64,000 bases of DNA from Anseranas semipalmata. Lineage: Eukaryota > Chordata > Aves > Anseriformes > Anseranatidae. This document shows, in pieces, positions 11,510 through 25,447 of this stretch. How positions within the stretch are numbered: the first letter of the stretch is position 1; each line of letters opens with the position of its first letter. The position numbers were made by a program, and so were the translations under genes. Under the pieces are notes generated by a model that saw only the letters and a program-made list of their open reading frames with translations, had not been told where the DNA came from and did not search any database. The stretch lies in the NCBI GenBank assembly GCA_013399115.1, contig VXAA01003990.1:496489-560488 (forward strand), read 5' to 3'.

Positions 11510-14500
11510 GTAAGTTCAGTACAGACAGATTTGATTTCAGCTGAGCTTCCCCATCTTATTGTTCCTGCTCTTCACTTATAACTGATTATTGTACAAAAGT
11601 CTCTCCTAATTTTTTGATTTCTCAACAATTAGTTATTAATCTATTTATTGGATTATTATAATTGCTGCTTTTTCTGTCTTTTTGTCTACTGCTTTCCTTA
11701 TGTATAGGAGCACCGTGGTTTCTTGGCTCTAGTACTAAGGAACATCAGACTGCTAGGAACTGTTTGTAACAGCAAGTGCAGCCCCTGCTGCTTCTGGTGC
11801 CTACTTGCTACGATCCATGTTGTTCTGTTCTCGTTCCCAGTAATGTGAAAAGGGCATTAGTGGGCAGCCTTACTGCTTTTGTTTTTTTCCTTTATAGAAA
11901 ATAAGTATAAAGCTTTCAAGAGACTTGAAAGAAGAAATTTCTTTTTCTGAAGAAACTTTTATTTTCCTCACAGAATGTTTGTGCTAAATTTAGCATTGTA
12001 CTAATGCTGGAGCTATTTAATTACAGTACAAGTAAAAAATGGAGGACAGAGACCAGAGAGATGAAAAATATGGGTAGGAATTGAGAGGAAATTTAGCTAG
12101 GACAAGCTAGTACACCTGGGCCAATATTTATTTTAGACTTAGTCAATAACTTTGATTTCTAGAACATTTCTTTTTTTTTTTTTTTTTTGGGGGGGGGAGG
12201 GTAGGAGTTTAAAAAAAAAAAAAAAGGAACAAACTAGCTCAAAACTATGGGATGTGTTTTGCAAGCAATTGCCAAAGAGAAGCAAACCATCTTGTTCTGC
12301 TGTTTCTCAGCTGAATCCACTGTGCAGATGTTTGAGCTCCACTCTTTGAAGTAGTGGGGCAGAGTCCCCATCCAGTACTGGAGCGCTGGTCCAGGGTGGG
12401 ATCCATACTTCTTGCCGCCTCCATCATGGTGAGGATTCAGGCTGGGAAAGAGGAGTGCTTGCAGCGGCAATCAGTAGCCCCGAAAGGCTGAGCTGCCTTG
12501 CTTTGCGCAGCCGGGAGGTTCTGGGGAGCTGCTGGGAGAGTCAGAAGGAACTTGCTGAAGTTCTTACAAGTTCTAAAAGGCAAGAACTAGACCAGAAGCT
12601 ACTGTTTGACCTGAATTGTACTTTACGTTTAAATTTTTTTTTACAGGCGCCTGCTGATTATTCTCTGTATTTTTATAAACGTTAGGTACTTGAAAAATGT
12701 AGGTTAGTTTTTATCATATTTCCAATTTATATTCCTTTCCTTCACTTAATCAGAGGCCAAACCTGATTACAAAGATTACTGATTACAAAGATTAGCTGCC
12801 GCGAATGTACTCACCTTCTTTTTAGCTGTGTGTCAGTGTGATGGGAGGAAAAAATATAAATGATAGTTACCTCTGAATTGCTGAAGGTCTAGTGGCAAAA
12901 CGAATCTTGGATTGCCACTGGGCTGATTGCCCTGCTAGGCACGGCAGCTCAGCCTTACTGTCCGGCTGTGCTGTTCTGCAGGAGGGCTCTGGACAACACT
13001 TGTTAGAGAATGGGACAGAAGCAGCAACACCTTTTCAGGTGGAGCTTGATGTATTTGTGAGAGAGAGGCTAATAGCAGTATTGGATCACTGACCTAGGAA
13101 GTCCCTTCTGTTTTTGTTTTTCTTTCCCTTTTTTTTTTTTAAACTGATAGATTGGAGTTGCCTCTGTTTACTTTGGTGTTACTGCATGCTTTCTCAAAGG
13201 GTTGATTTTATTCTAGTAAAGGTGGGTGAGGAAAGGAACAGTCTGTGTTGCATATGTGATGATATTTCAATAAGTTTTGTGTTCTAGATAATTCCAGCTC
13301 AGCTGGGCCTGTTGAGGATTGTGGATGCAATGTGGTCAGGCATTTAATTTTGTTGAAATCCAAGCCTGTGGAGGAAGGATGAGAGGAGATTTATGTTAGG
13401 GCTGCATTGTCATGGAGACTTTGAATACTGACAAGTGCCCATTTTTTTGATTTGTTGGCTCTTTTCCTTTTTCTTTTAACCACGTAAGAAATCTTAAATC
13501 TCATAACCTCTGGCACAGCTGTATGCAGGCTGATTTCCAGCCTTTGCTAACAAAGAATTTTAAGTTCTGTAGAGGCAAGCATCATAAATGGTGAGGTTGG
13601 GGCTTTGTAGACATATTCCCACTTGGAAATACTTCATCTTCCTCAGCTGTGCTATTCTAAGTTTTTTGTAGTAATGGTAGAATCAAAATCAGTGATTTAA
13701 AAAAAAAAACTGATGTGAAAGCAATGAGGCTCTGCTTTGGTGATCTGGTTTACAACGTAAAGTTCAAATGGTGCTCTTAGCTCATCTATATGTTGTACAG
13801 TGAGTTGCAATGAAAGCAAGGGAAGAAACGGCCTGAACTGTTGGTGGGGAGGTGTGTGGTGCAGGGAGAAGATGTCTGTGGTGCTGCTCCGTGTAGAAAA
13901 CACCAGCTCATCTGGTCAGAGTACTGAAAATCAGAAGTGGCTGAGTAGGGCCCTTCTTGTTACGCTGCACTGAGAACAAGAAGGACCTTTGTGGTAGAAC
14001 GACCTTTGAATGTGGGTTGATATGTGAATGTAAATTTTACCAAAGTCCAGAAATGAGTCTACAAGAAAAGGAGCCACTCAAACTGGGGTCGATGTGTATA
14101 TCTGCAACTTAGGTTAGAAAACTTCAAGAGGAGCAGACTCCAGTGTAGGTGATGCAGGCTGGCAGTGGCACACAGCCAGCTGTGAAACATCACTGTCCCC
14201 TATTAAAATGAGAGTTGTGTGATTTCTTTTAATTTCTGATACACCAAGGTGTTTTCACCCAAGATGAGAGAGCACTGTGTTGAACCATAAGGTAAGATGA
14301 ATTCTGCAAGAGAAAGTTGGAGGCTGCTTTGGGATTGATGCTGACTTAGTTACAGGCAAATGGAGGTTCCTAATAATTTAACAGATATAAAAAGAAATCC
14401 AGAAGCCTGTTTTCTGAAAGCAGAAACTTATGTAAAGTGATGTGGGGAGAAAAATGTTGACAAAACAATCTAATACACAGAAAACACTTTTTTTTTTTTT

Positions 14501-17500
14501 TAAAGTGGGGTTGGTGAGAGGATGGGCTGTTTAAATGCCAAATAACTTTTCAAATATGAAAAAAAGCTGTTTTAAAAGCCAAAAGCATGTTCTGCCTGAG
14601 CAGAAGTGAAGGCAGAAACTAGAGATCAGAAAATCCAGAAAAGCAGGTGCCAGATGTTTTATAAATTAAAACTTTAGAAAGTAAGTAGACAAAGATAGCC
14701 AGGAGATATCTGTGGCCGGTAGAGATACAGGTTTTTTTCTTGTGCATTTGGAACAGAAGAAGCCTTGGTAACATTAGAGAGAAGTAAAATAGGTAGAAAT
14801 GATCAGGGGATTTTCAGTCTGTGTTAGGAAGGAAAGGAAGGCTGATATTACAAGTTGAAAAGGTGATGGGATACTTTCCTAATCTATTTGTAACTTGGGC
14901 TGGTATTATAAGTGTAGTCTTACCATTTATTTTGAATAAATGTTTAGAAATCAATAGGTTTGGATAATTTGCACTTAAATGAATGAGACCTAAATGAAAT
15001 ACTGAAGAAATTTCTGGCCTGCTGTTTTAATTCTAAAGAAATCCAAAGAATGTCATTGATGCAGCAGAGGGTTAGAAGTGTCAACAGCCACAGTAAAGCA
15101 ATCAAGATGTAGCTTTAGGCTCAGTAAGCTTAGGAGTTCTCTTCCAGGGGGAAAAACACCAAACAAACCCCGAGGAAGGCTTGTTTTTCATGAATTATGG
15201 GAGCACGCAATGCCAGCAGATGTGATTTTTGTGGGAAGTAGTAGTTTGTCAATTAAGAAAAATGCAGATTGTCTGATAAGTTCAGTTTTGCAACTTGATC
15301 TTTGTGCATATTTCTGAAGCATCCTATTTGATCACATTTTATGTTCTGCTTATCAGTGCAGTTGGTTAAATAGTGAGTTGTTTAATGGGAGTATTTCTTC
15401 TCAGATTAAATTTGCAGGTACTACAAAGTCTGATAGGATAGTAAATAATCATGAACTGTTCAGGTATTAATGTGGTGAAATGCAAGATGCATCTTGAACA
15501 CTGAATACAGGCTATACTTACAGCATGATTCTGAAAATAATTTAGGGCTCATAATGCACAGAATTGCGGAAATAAACTTACTGGTATGCTTGAAGCTAAA
15601 AGGAATATTCCAAACTTTGAAAAGAGTACTGAGTTGAGTGTCGGTATGGGGTGATTTTTTTTTTTCCCCACTTCTGACTACTCATGAAGACCGATACTTA
15701 AACCATCCTTCAGTTATTTTACAAAGGATGTTGAATGGGGGAGATGTGGCAGAGGAGAGATGGAAAAAAGCTTGCAGTGAGAGACTTGAAACTTGACCTC
15801 CTTAGGTTACCAGAAAATGGGATTAAGGAGTGACTTGATTATGTGAAGTATTTTTACAGGGAGAAAATGTAGAGTTGCAGCAGGCACTTTTTCTTCACAG
15901 AGAAAGAGCAAATGGTTTGAATTGATTTCCAGTTTCCATATCTGCCTTTAACATGGAAGATGTTTCACAGTGGGATTGTGATTTACCACTGGGGCCAAGT
16001 AGCTGGCAGGATAGCTGATTCCTTGTTTTCTGGTGTCTTTAGTTAGTCCTGGAGGAGATTGAGTGTCCAATTACTGCTTAACGTTCTGCGCTCTGCCTGC
16101 TGCGCTGGCTCAGATCGTCACGTCGCTCTACGTTCAGTGGGGATCGCTGAGGTTCAGCAGTAGCTGTGTAACTGAGACTTTCCTCTGGCATGTCTATATG
16201 TTAATTTTTTGAACTTTACAGCGCAAGTTTTGAATGTTTCCATAAACTAAAAATAACCAACTGAAAGGAGGGGTGAAAACCGCCTGCAGACTGCAGGTCC
16301 TGGACCAAGTCATGTTTTGGCTTGGTGCTCTGTAACTTTGGGCCACGCTTGCCAGTTGATGGTTGTCTGGAAATGTTTGTCCCTCTTGTACCATCTCTTA
16401 ATCAAGTTCCTGGAAGTTTTGAGAATTGTTCAGGAGCACATGTAGGTCAACTTTAAAGTCGTAAGTGGACATAGATGTGTTTTATTTTAAGTAGGGCTGG
16501 CAGTTTATCTATGGGTCCATTTGCTGTAAATGAGAACAGTAGGTATGTTTTCTACATAGAGGCAAAAAATAAAAACCACTTTTGGGAAGCACGGTCAGAA
16601 GCTATGGCAAGCGAGTTGATCTGTGTGTAGGATAAGAAGCAATGGGCTTGTATTAGAGCAGGGGAGGTCTAATCTGACATAAGGAAAATAGTAATGCTGG
16701 TGTTGGGCTGGGCAGCTGGGCTGTGGAACCCTCCTCACTGAAGAGTTTTTTTTTTTGATGGGTGAGACAGCTGTTTCTCTAGAATGGCTTAATTATGTTT
16801 TATTTTGCTATGAGGCAGGAAGGGATGGACTAGGTTACTTCCTAAGAGGCTTCCTTTCTGGGACAACAGTAAGACTGCAGTTGCATTTGTGTTGGGCTGT
16901 TGCATTGGTGTTTTCCTTTTAATTAGCTGGTGGTTTGACTTTTTTTTGTCCAAATCCATTTGACTCCTCTGACATTATTGCAGTTTTCTGTATGCAAGTT
17001 GGAAACCCAAATTAAAAATGACTTGAAATCATCTTGGAGATGTTGGTTGTTGATATTTGTTGAGGTAGCAAATAGCAAATCTGTGGTTCCATTTACTTTA
17101 GAAGACCCTATCCTACCACTGGAAGACAGCTAAATCTTCTTAAGACTGTTGTGCCAAAGAGATCCATCAAAACTTGGAAATCCAGTGGTCTCAGGTAGAA
17201 ATCAGTTCAAAATAGCAGGAGTTCAGTGCTACAGGGACAGAGGTTTTTGCTGAAAATCAAATAATCCTGTCATCTAAGTTGTAGTACTGAAGTTGTTTCC
17301 AAAGCAATGCTTGGATATGGGCCAGGCATAACAAAAGGAGCTGCTCTTAGTTTAATAAGAGAGAATTCAGCCCCTTGTTTCTGGTTTGTCTGGAGGTGAG
17401 TAAAATTTGGGCTAGAAATGAGCTTCAGTGGCAGTTTTCTGTTTAAAGTTAAATCTGACCATTCTTCCCATTTTTGCCAGGCAGGAATAAGATGCAAAGT

Positions 17501-20500
17501 CTTTGGGATTTGCGGTCTCATACTGCATGGGGAAGAGAACTTTCTGCAAGTGCAGGTGAAATACTGATCGTATGGTTTTCTTTTTCACCAGATTCCATTG
17601 TGATTGGATTTTGGGTTGGTCTTGCAGTCTTTGTCATCTTCATGTTCTTTGTCCTGACCCTGCTGACGAAGACAGGAGCACCACATCAAGAGTGAGTCCA
17701 AAAACCGCGGTAATGCATCCAGCCTCAGTGGCACGGGTGGTGTTCTGCAGCGCAGAACAACCAGTGACGGTGCTGGCGTTGCAGTGGCTCAGCACTGTCT
17801 TTTTCAGCTCCATTCTTGCGAAAGGCTGCTGTGTGTCCTTAAAATATTTTTTTTGCTCTAAGCATTTGTAGGGGGGCGATTTTGTAGAAGTGTGTATTAA
17901 TGTATTCTCCATGTAGCAAATAGTCAGTAGGCAGGCAGTAAGAGAATGGAATAGCTGCATGTACACACTTTCATGCTAAAAGGAAGTCAGTGGGTAGGCT
18001 GCCAAACGCAGATGGCTTTAGATTACTATTCTGCAAATAAATGGGGTCATTCAAAACAGGCTCACAGTACGATGGAGTGGAACGGAGAAACATGAGTATT
18101 GACAGTAGATACAAATTAAATACAGTGCCGATATTAATTTAAGAATGTTGAAGTCTGAAGGGTTTTACATGTTTGTTTTCAAGTCCAAAACATAGATAAT
18201 GGTATTTTTTTGCAAGATCTTCCCTTAACCCTGTAGCTCATCGAGCTTCCAAGTGTCTTCGTTTCTGCTGAAAAATTGCAGTAGATGCTGAAATCCAGAT
18301 CAGCTCCATACTTCTTAGCACTGGAGTCCTCTTAGTCACAAACTAAGCCTTTTTCCACTTCCTTCTGGCTGATAAGCATGTGCAGCCCATGCCTTGGCTC
18401 AACCATTTATCTGCAAGCCTGATACTTAAAGCAGTTGTGTAGCATGCAGGCTGTCAGCATCCTTCTGAGAAGGTCTGAACCCACATCTCTCAGGTTTGCT
18501 TGTCATCGAGTAGAAACAAAAAGGCTCTCTGGAGGGTGAGATGGCTTGCAGGCACGTAGCAGTGATGAGAAGCTGATTGTGAAAAGCAATTGTCTGTGGT
18601 TATCTCTTCCTAACGCAGCCTGCCTGTCTCTGCCCGCCGAGGGCCCTGTGCTATTTAGTCATGTGGAGCCTGTATCTGACAGTTTTAATAGCATATCTAG
18701 AGAGGTGGGACCATGTTAGGGAGGACCTGCATGTATTGGGAGCTCCCGTCTGTGCTCCTGCATTTTTGCTTCTGTGAGAAGGAAACAGAGGCAGAAGAAT
18801 TCAGCTTCCCAGATCTGACTCGCTGAATTTTATAGCTGGTATTTTTGCCTCCCTTATGTATTGTCAAANNNNNNNNNNNNNNNNNNNNAAAAAGCCACGC
18901 TCTGTTCCCAGATGTATTTAAAGCCTGTAAATACCGGTGTGCTGCCTCTTTTCCCTGGGGATCTTGTTTCCTTTGCTGAGCATCCAAGTCTGTACATATG
19001 TGGATAATACAAGATGGGGGAGGAAGTGATGAAGTCAAATACACGACAGTGAGAATTTTACATGGATATTTGTCAAAATGTTTGTATGCTTGTAAAAGCG
19101 TACGCTGAAGTAGCAGAGGGCTGCTTGATACATCCCACTGCATTTCTGCTTTCTTCATCAATATTCTTGGAACTGGCTGTCTAGAGAGTTTGTGAAACCT
19201 CCATCTTCAGTCAGCTTCTATGGCCAGATAACGCCTCAAGCAACCTGACCTGAATTCGGAGTTGGCCTTGCCGTGATTGGGGCATTAATGGACTAGAGAC
19301 CTCCAGAGGTCCCTCCCATCCTAAATCTTAATGTTTTTTTTTTTCTTCAGTTGTTGAACACAGCCCAGACATTTCCTTTCTGTTTTTATTTTAAAATTCC
19401 TTCGCAGCTTTGAATATTTGCCTACTTATTTTGTATGCTGAGTTGGCACCTTTAACAAATTTAAGCACTTTTTTTTTTTTTTTGAGATCTGATAACTTGC
19501 TGTATACGGTACTGGAAATAGAACATCCAGAAATACACTAAGGACAGTGAATACCATTGATTTAATCTTATTTTTGCTACATGTATATAAAAACTGGAGA
19601 ACATACCTGTAAAAACAGTGTTGACTGTGGCTTTATTTTGCCTGCATTTTCTGTCTTTACAACTGACTGGATTCTTCATGACTCACAGTTTCATTAGGGG
19701 GCTGTCTTGCAGCCTTCCTTTAGAAATAGATGTTAATGGGATCCCTAGGTCTTGGGAGAAAGCCATCCTGATTGATGGACACGTCTCTGACTTCAGTAAG
19801 TCATTCTGGCTGTTCTTTAAAGTACCATTAGCGTGAGAGAGAAATGTAACTGGGTTCAGATGGATGGATCCAAAGTAGAATACTCTGATTTTTCTACTAA
19901 TATGCTTTTCTTGGCTCAATATAAAGGGGTATAATAGCATGTTCTTTTTAAAATTGTACAAGATGTTCAGGTTTGGGTACATCCTCAGCCCAAGAGAAAA
20001 GGTTCAGGACGTCGATGAGAAGGGGCAGAAATGTAATTAGTTATGGAAATGATGCCTGTTGCACTTTTCTTTTGTTCACTTGTATTAGTGGGTGTAGAAC
20101 ATTAGCTTGTGCAAAAAAAAGTTAACGTTTTTTCTGCATTTCTGCCTGAAAAGCATTCTTGTCCATCACTCAGAAGACAGCATGCTGTGTTTCTTTGTGC
20201 ATTTAAAAATGGCCTTAAAACATACTCATGTAACAAAGGTGTGAGTCTGTTCATGTAAGCAATCTGTACAAAGTGCTGGCCCTTGTAATTACAAAGCTCC
20301 ATGGAGCTATTGAGGCAGGTTGTACAATCAGTTGCAGTAAAGGTGAAGTGACTTTTTTTTGTTTTGTTCCCCAAGAAATGAATTGTTTTTGGTTAAGCAT
20401 TAATCCACTCAGAAATACTGATTCACTGGGCCAAAAACATCTACAGATACGTGTTATGCGTTTGCTGAAAACCCACTCAGGAAGGTTTCTCAGGTTCAGG

Positions 20501-23039
20501 GTAGCGTTTCTGGATTGGTACTAAGATCTGCTTAGATCCCCCAAGTGCCCAACCCTGCTTATTTTGGAGGATTGGCTATTTATTCCTTCCCATGGTGCTG
20601 AGAGAAGGGTTGTTTAAGCCACAGAGGAGCCTGAAGTGTCAGTCCCAAATAAGTATGCCCCTGCTGCACTCTTGTTTAATCAGTCTACTGAACAGACACA
20701 CACTGAGGTATGCTTGGATACTGTAATGGGCAAGACTATAACAGTTTTTAGTCTAATTTAAAAGTCTTCACCAAAATACAGCAAGATAGTGTTTCTGAAT
20801 TTCAGTATCTGAAAATAGGACTGTATGCTAGATCATATGTTCCATATTCATCACAGGGTTATTCTCTGTAAGTCCTCAAAATCATGGCCGTTGTAAAATT
20901 TCTCTGCATCTTATATTCATCCATTTAGATTAGGTTGCTGTTGCAAGTCCTGTGTGCCCTTCTGTACAGCAAGCCTTTGCTCCTTTATAGCTTGCTGGAT
21001 TATAAAGGACTTTCCACACCTACAAGCTAGTTTTACTTCTCCAATGGATACATTTTAAAACTTTCTTCCTAAGTCATGTCCTCCTAGGCTTATAATGTTT
21101 ATCCTTAATGTGCTCACCAGCTCCACTCTGTGCCACAAAACCAAATAGAAACTCCTTTTCTGCAAAACCATATATGCAACTCAGCTTGGTGCTTTCTGTT
21201 GCATTATCCGTACGTTAATGGCAGTCATCTGTTCTGAAGGTTACCACAGTATTATTCTGGTCTGTTTCGATGCATGACCTGTTTGGATTGATGATCCTTC
21301 TGGGGCCCTTCAGTTCGGGTTATTCTATGAGTCTGTGTTTGCCTCCAGCTGTGTATGCAGTAGTTTATTACTTAGCTGCTCCCGTGTCTTGCGTCAGTTG
21401 TGCTTCTTCTGCACGCTTCACTTTGAAACGCAGAATGAGCCAATGCTGTTTTGGCAAACTAGAGGACCGTTGTGATTTGAAGGCTACTGTAACTGATTTT
21501 GTTAGGCTCTAATGTAATACAAGTAAACTAGCACTGGAAAAGCAGGGATCTCTATGATTAACTATGAGTGAAAGACTAAAAGTGAGTGTCCTCTGCACCT
21601 GAAGGCTTTAGGGATAGATTTCTGAAGGTGCCATCTGAGGCTTTCAAGTGTGTAGACCCTTAACTCCTGCTGCAGGCTCTAGGGAATTAAGTTTCTCTGA
21701 AAATTTCTACAAGTGTTGGGTGCACCTTTAGGAGTCCAAATATCTGGCTTCAGTGGCATTTGCTACATGTTCAATGTACATGGTATAGTTTACTAACCCT
21801 TATTTAGCAAAGCTTTTATATCCTGAGAATATGCTTAAAATTTTCACTGTTCCTCCCTGAATGCCTCTACTGCCTCAGTTGCAAATAACTTGCATTTTGT
21901 GATGGTAGCATATAAAGCCAGCCTGACAGAGAATGTACCACTGTCTGTAAAGCATTAGTCTGGGTTGAGCTTTTCTCACCTTCAGCTGTTCGTGGCTCCT
22001 GCACAAACCTGTGTAGACTGGTGCTGTTCTGAGCTAACACTTAGAGAAAACTCCAAGAGAAATGTCAAGATGTCTTTCCTAGGCTATATTTCTGAATTTT
22101 CAAGCCTTCCAGTCTTTATTGCAGTCTTTTGTTTAAATCTCCTAATTTGGAAATCTTAATGTCATTGACCGAGGTCAGTGCAAAAGATGGTTTGATGTCT
22201 GGACAACCAAGCACCCTGATTACACCTTTAGTGGCAGCAGTACTTATGTCTCTGAAAGATTTCACTATCAAAGATTTTTCTCAAAGTGTTCTATGAACCA
22301 TTTTTTTTTAAACTTGCTACTGCTTGTTACCACCCTCAGAGGAAATTCTGTAGAGTATTTCTGAGCTCATTCAGTGAGCTGATTACTAGTATACTGATTG
22401 CTAGAAGTGCCATTAAAGAGTGCTGGTATTGATAACTTATTCCCGTGGAAAATTACCACTACAAATCAAGACTTAAAATACCTTCAGCACAAAATAATAA
22501 ATAGTGCTGGCTTTTTAAGTCTCTTGTAGATAAACTCTAGGGTTTCCTTTCTTCCTGATCATAATGGCTGCTGAAACTTGATTTGATGTTAAGAATGCCA
22601 ATAATTCACTTTCATGCTCTCACTGTATTTTTTTTTTTTCCCTAGCAATACAGAACCTTCTGAAAAAAGATTTCGGATGAATAGCTTTGTGGCAGATTTT
22701 GGAAGACCTTTAGAGTCAGAGAGAGTCTTTTCTCGTCAAATAGCTGAAGAATCCCGGTCACTTTTCCATTTCTGTATTAATGAAGTGGAACACTTAGACA
22801 AAGCAAAACAAAGTCAGAAAGGTCCAGGTCAGGAAGGTACTATCCACTTCCAGGAAGTTCCGAGGAGCAGTGGAACATTTGAGGAGGACCTAAATTGTCT
22901 TACAAAATTTAACATACCTAACTTCGTGAACACTGAGCAGAACTCTTCACTAGGTGAGGATGATCTTCTCATCTCAGAGCCACCTATCATTTTAGAAAGC
23001 AAATCGGTCATGCAATCTTCCCATCGCATCCTTGACTGA
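11383..23039 (+). CDS. MRAP2: Melanocortin-2 receptor accessory protein 2 (complete coding region, 3 exons)
   Basis: Joining 11383-11509, 17592-17691 and 22646-23039 gives 206 residues plus stop, close to the 205 of human MRAP2. The order is: N-terminal segment with an N-glycosylation site at N9-R10-T11; a Tyr/Glu-rich stretch at about 21-30 leading into GPVSFEGLKAHKYS; one hydrophobic membrane span at about 44-67; a conserved C-terminal part with FGRPLE, RSLFHF, IPNFVNTEQN and EDDLLISEPP. Known of the family: a small single-pass protein that forms antiparallel homodimers in the ER and plasma membrane. It modulates trafficking and signalling of melanocortin receptors, notably MC4R, and some other GPCRs, and so affects energy balance. 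The start is chosen because ATG 11383 has A at -3 and matches the known N-terminus. All junctions are in phase and nothing is missing. Confidence 0.97.
11510..17591 (+). other. MRAP2: MRAP2 intron between coding exons 1 and 2
   Basis: A 6.1-kb GT-AG intron. It contains a T-run, G-run, A-run cluster at 12169-12230 and faint CR1-like or other ancient repeat remains around 15.79-16.03 and 16.64-16.87 kb. No gene or RNA is recognised. Short open frames here are chance. Confidence 0.9.
17592..17691 (+). CDS. MRAP2: MRAP2 coding exon 2 (transmembrane exon)
   Basis: 100 bases completing Y43, coding residues 44-75 and giving two bases of D76. The acceptor is tttcaccag and the donor AAGA|GTGAGT. It encodes the whole membrane helix (SIVIGFWVGLAVFVIFMFF...), nearly identical to the mammalian protein, followed by TLLTKTGAPHQ. 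Confidence 0.97.
18869..18888. other. Assembly gap (20 N)
   Basis: A short run of N within the MRAP2 intron, next to an A-run. No coding consequence. Confidence 0.99.
19275..19335 (+). mobile_element. CR1 LINE, short 3' tail remnant
   Basis: The string tggactagagacctccagag followed by gtccctcccatcctaaat matches the typical CR1 tail (ttggactagatgacctccagaggtcc) with mutations. Too short to place in a subfamily; boundaries approximate. Confidence 0.5.
22646..23039 (+). CDS. MRAP2: MRAP2 coding exon 3 (last)
   Basis: Starts after a strong polypyrimidine tract and acceptor (ttttttccctag), completes D76, codes residues 77-206 and ends at TGA 23037-23039. It carries the conserved cytosolic or luminal C-terminal blocks KRFRMNSF, FGRPLE, RSLFHF, IPNFVNTEQN and GEDDLLISEPP. 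The very end (SSHRILD) resembles the mammalian terminus. Confidence 0.97.
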
Positions 23040-24915
23040 AAATTCATTTACTTTAAGGTAAAAATTCCTGGGTTTGTCCAGTTGGAAGCCCTTCTCAGCT
23101 TGGTAGAAGGTATTTCAGACCTCTGCTTTTTTTTTCTTTTTTATTGTATGTAAGAATGGCTGTGCTGACAGAACAGTTTAGATGAGAAGTAAAACACTGA
23201 ATGGTTTATTCCAATGCCTTCTGTGGTCTAAGCCTTTTGTCCAGTATTGGGTTTGCTCCCTGTTGTTTTTGTTTGTTTGTTTTGTTTAGTTTGGTTTTTA
23301 ATGACTGTTAATGTCCAACTTCTGAAGATACCATAATCTGTGGGGACTGTGAGGGCCGGAGCCTGGTTTTGGGAGGTGTATGAGAACTCCTCGACCAAGA
23401 AGAACGTAAACTCAAACTAAAGCTGAAGCAAGGAATAAGCAGGCAGCCCTTGGGGACATTCTGCAGCTTCTGCCACTCCCAGAAAGGACATCTGAAACAG
23501 AGCGGCACAATGGATACCTGCATGGCGTTAATTTGTACTTCTGATTCCTAACTGCTTTTAGGTGCAGGTGAGACCCAGTTTACAAGCTTCCAGAGGGAAC
23601 ACCTTATATACTGAATCGTTCACTTACAGTGTTTACAAACTGCTACCACCACCTGCTGCCTAGTAAAAGCGAATTGGTGCCTGTAGTTAGGGTACTTCAG
23701 AGTGACATTCTGTCAGTTGCACAGTGATGCCCTGGAATTAGTATTTGACACGTGAATTTGATTTTTGTTCTTGATGTGAACTTCCGGTTTGGTAAGTGCA
23801 GGATTCAGTAGCTAGTTTGCAGGAAATCGGAGAAAAATATTCTTCTTTTGCCAATAGAGTTAACATATCACCACCACGTTTATCCAAGTTGTTCTGCTTT
23901 GCTTTTCACCTGAACTTTCCTATGCTTTTTGGCTCTAGAAACTGCTCCTTCTTGAGCAGACAGCCAGCGAAGGGCTAGGAGGCTTGGAGTCGTTTTGAGG
24001 GAGCCAGCTCCAAAAGCAGAGTTGAGCTGTGCTTGCTCCATCTTTCTGTACTCGGTTGGGATGGTATTGCAGCCACAGCTATTCCCCAGGTAAGGGTTTA
24101 AGAAAATGAATAGGTGTAATTTCAATCTTTATTTTTAAATTTCTTTTTTAGAGAAGTAATAGGGTTCTGAATCTTAGCCATTACTTATTTTTTTTTGTCA
24201 GCTTTCTTGAAGAGATGGTAACTAATGGCCAGATGGTTTTATAGCAAGCACACAGAACACAGAAGAACCAGGTTTGCTGGATTTGGAGTAACAGTGCTTT
24301 GCAGGAACCTCTTAATTCATATCAGTATAAATACAGGAAGTAGGGGAAACCACTCTTTTTTATTTTTTTTTCCTGTCTCCCTTACCTTTATTACAAACCA
24401 CTGACACCTAAATTTCCTGTTTTCAAATGTAATTTCTTGTACTACTTCCTTGCATGTCAAGTAGGGATTATGGTTAAAGCAAAGCACATGCTATTTAAAA
24501 CTAGCAGATTATTATTGAAAATATTTCCCAAGAGAAGGCTGAAGCGAACCCTGTATTAAACGAGCGTAGCTGCATAGATTGCAGTGTAGGTCTCTTGCAT
24601 CTTCTTACAGTGCAGAAAAGGCCTCCTTGTACAGTAAGTACTTAACCATGAGTACAAAGGCTGTAGCTTTTGTGTGGGCTTCCTTTTTTTTCTTCCCAGA
24701 TTAATTCCTGTCCCATTCCTTATTCTGGTTTTTTTATTATTTTTTTTTTCTGTAGCTTTTGTATATACCTTCTGCTTTGGGCACTGTGCTGACAGCCCTG
24801 GTACTTCATATGTCCAGAAGGCATCACAGCACTGGAATTGTCTCTGTGCTGTCAACAATCTATTGACAAATAGCCAAAAATCTATCTAAATAGCTATCTA
24901 ATGCAGCTGCTCTTA

Positions 24916-24921
24916 AATAAA
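24916..24921 (+). terminator. MRAP2: Candidate polyadenylation signal (AATAAA)
   Basis: Canonical hexamer about 1.9 kb after the MRAP2 stop. It is the first well-placed AATAAA on this strand; use is inferred. Confidence 0.35.
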
Positions 24922-25447
24922 AATGTTCTCCAATGAATTCAGAAAGTTTGCAAAGAGTATAGTTCTTTCAATCCCAAATGTTTTAAAATGCAGTTTTGGA
25001 ATAGACTAAAACTTCCATTGTAGTCTGTATACACGTAAACACGCCTTGTCAAAATCATCTTAACTAGGGCAATCAATCATCTTTCTCTGCAGAAAAATCC
25101 TAGGTGGTTCCAAACGTACTTCATCTCGGCTCAGCTGTTCGAGTTGAGTGGAAAAGGCCGTGTTCTGGATGTGCCTCCTGCTTCCCGCTGAGGGAGCTCA
25201 AGCACCTCAGCTATCTAATGGTTAAGCTTTTGTCTGAACTGAAGCTCAAATGGGATAGAATAGTGTTCTTGTTAGCGAGCTCTGCTGCTTCTACTAAATG
25301 TGGCTTTTACAGCCTTTTTCTGGATGAGTGAGCTGCTTTCGGTGAAATTTGATCTATTTTTTTTCCTTTACCGTGCTTGAAAACAAATGCTGCTTAAGTG
25401 GGGAAAACCTGTGCAAAAGAAATTATCCATCTCTTCTGCTATTGAGA

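Larger units (their letters stand above)
17692..22645 (+). other. MRAP2: MRAP2 intron between coding exons 2 and 3
   Basis: A 4954-bp intron with a 20-N gap at 18869-18888 and a CR1 tail near 19275-19335. An everted pair of nuclear-receptor half sites lies at 22166-22177. Nothing else is assignable. Confidence 0.9.

Noticed and set aside
15790..16030. Possible ancient CR1/L3-like repeat in MRAP2 intron 2
   Set aside because: Only loose resemblance (gagacttgaaacttgacctc, then a 3' UTR-like text). Too diverged to call without an alignment.
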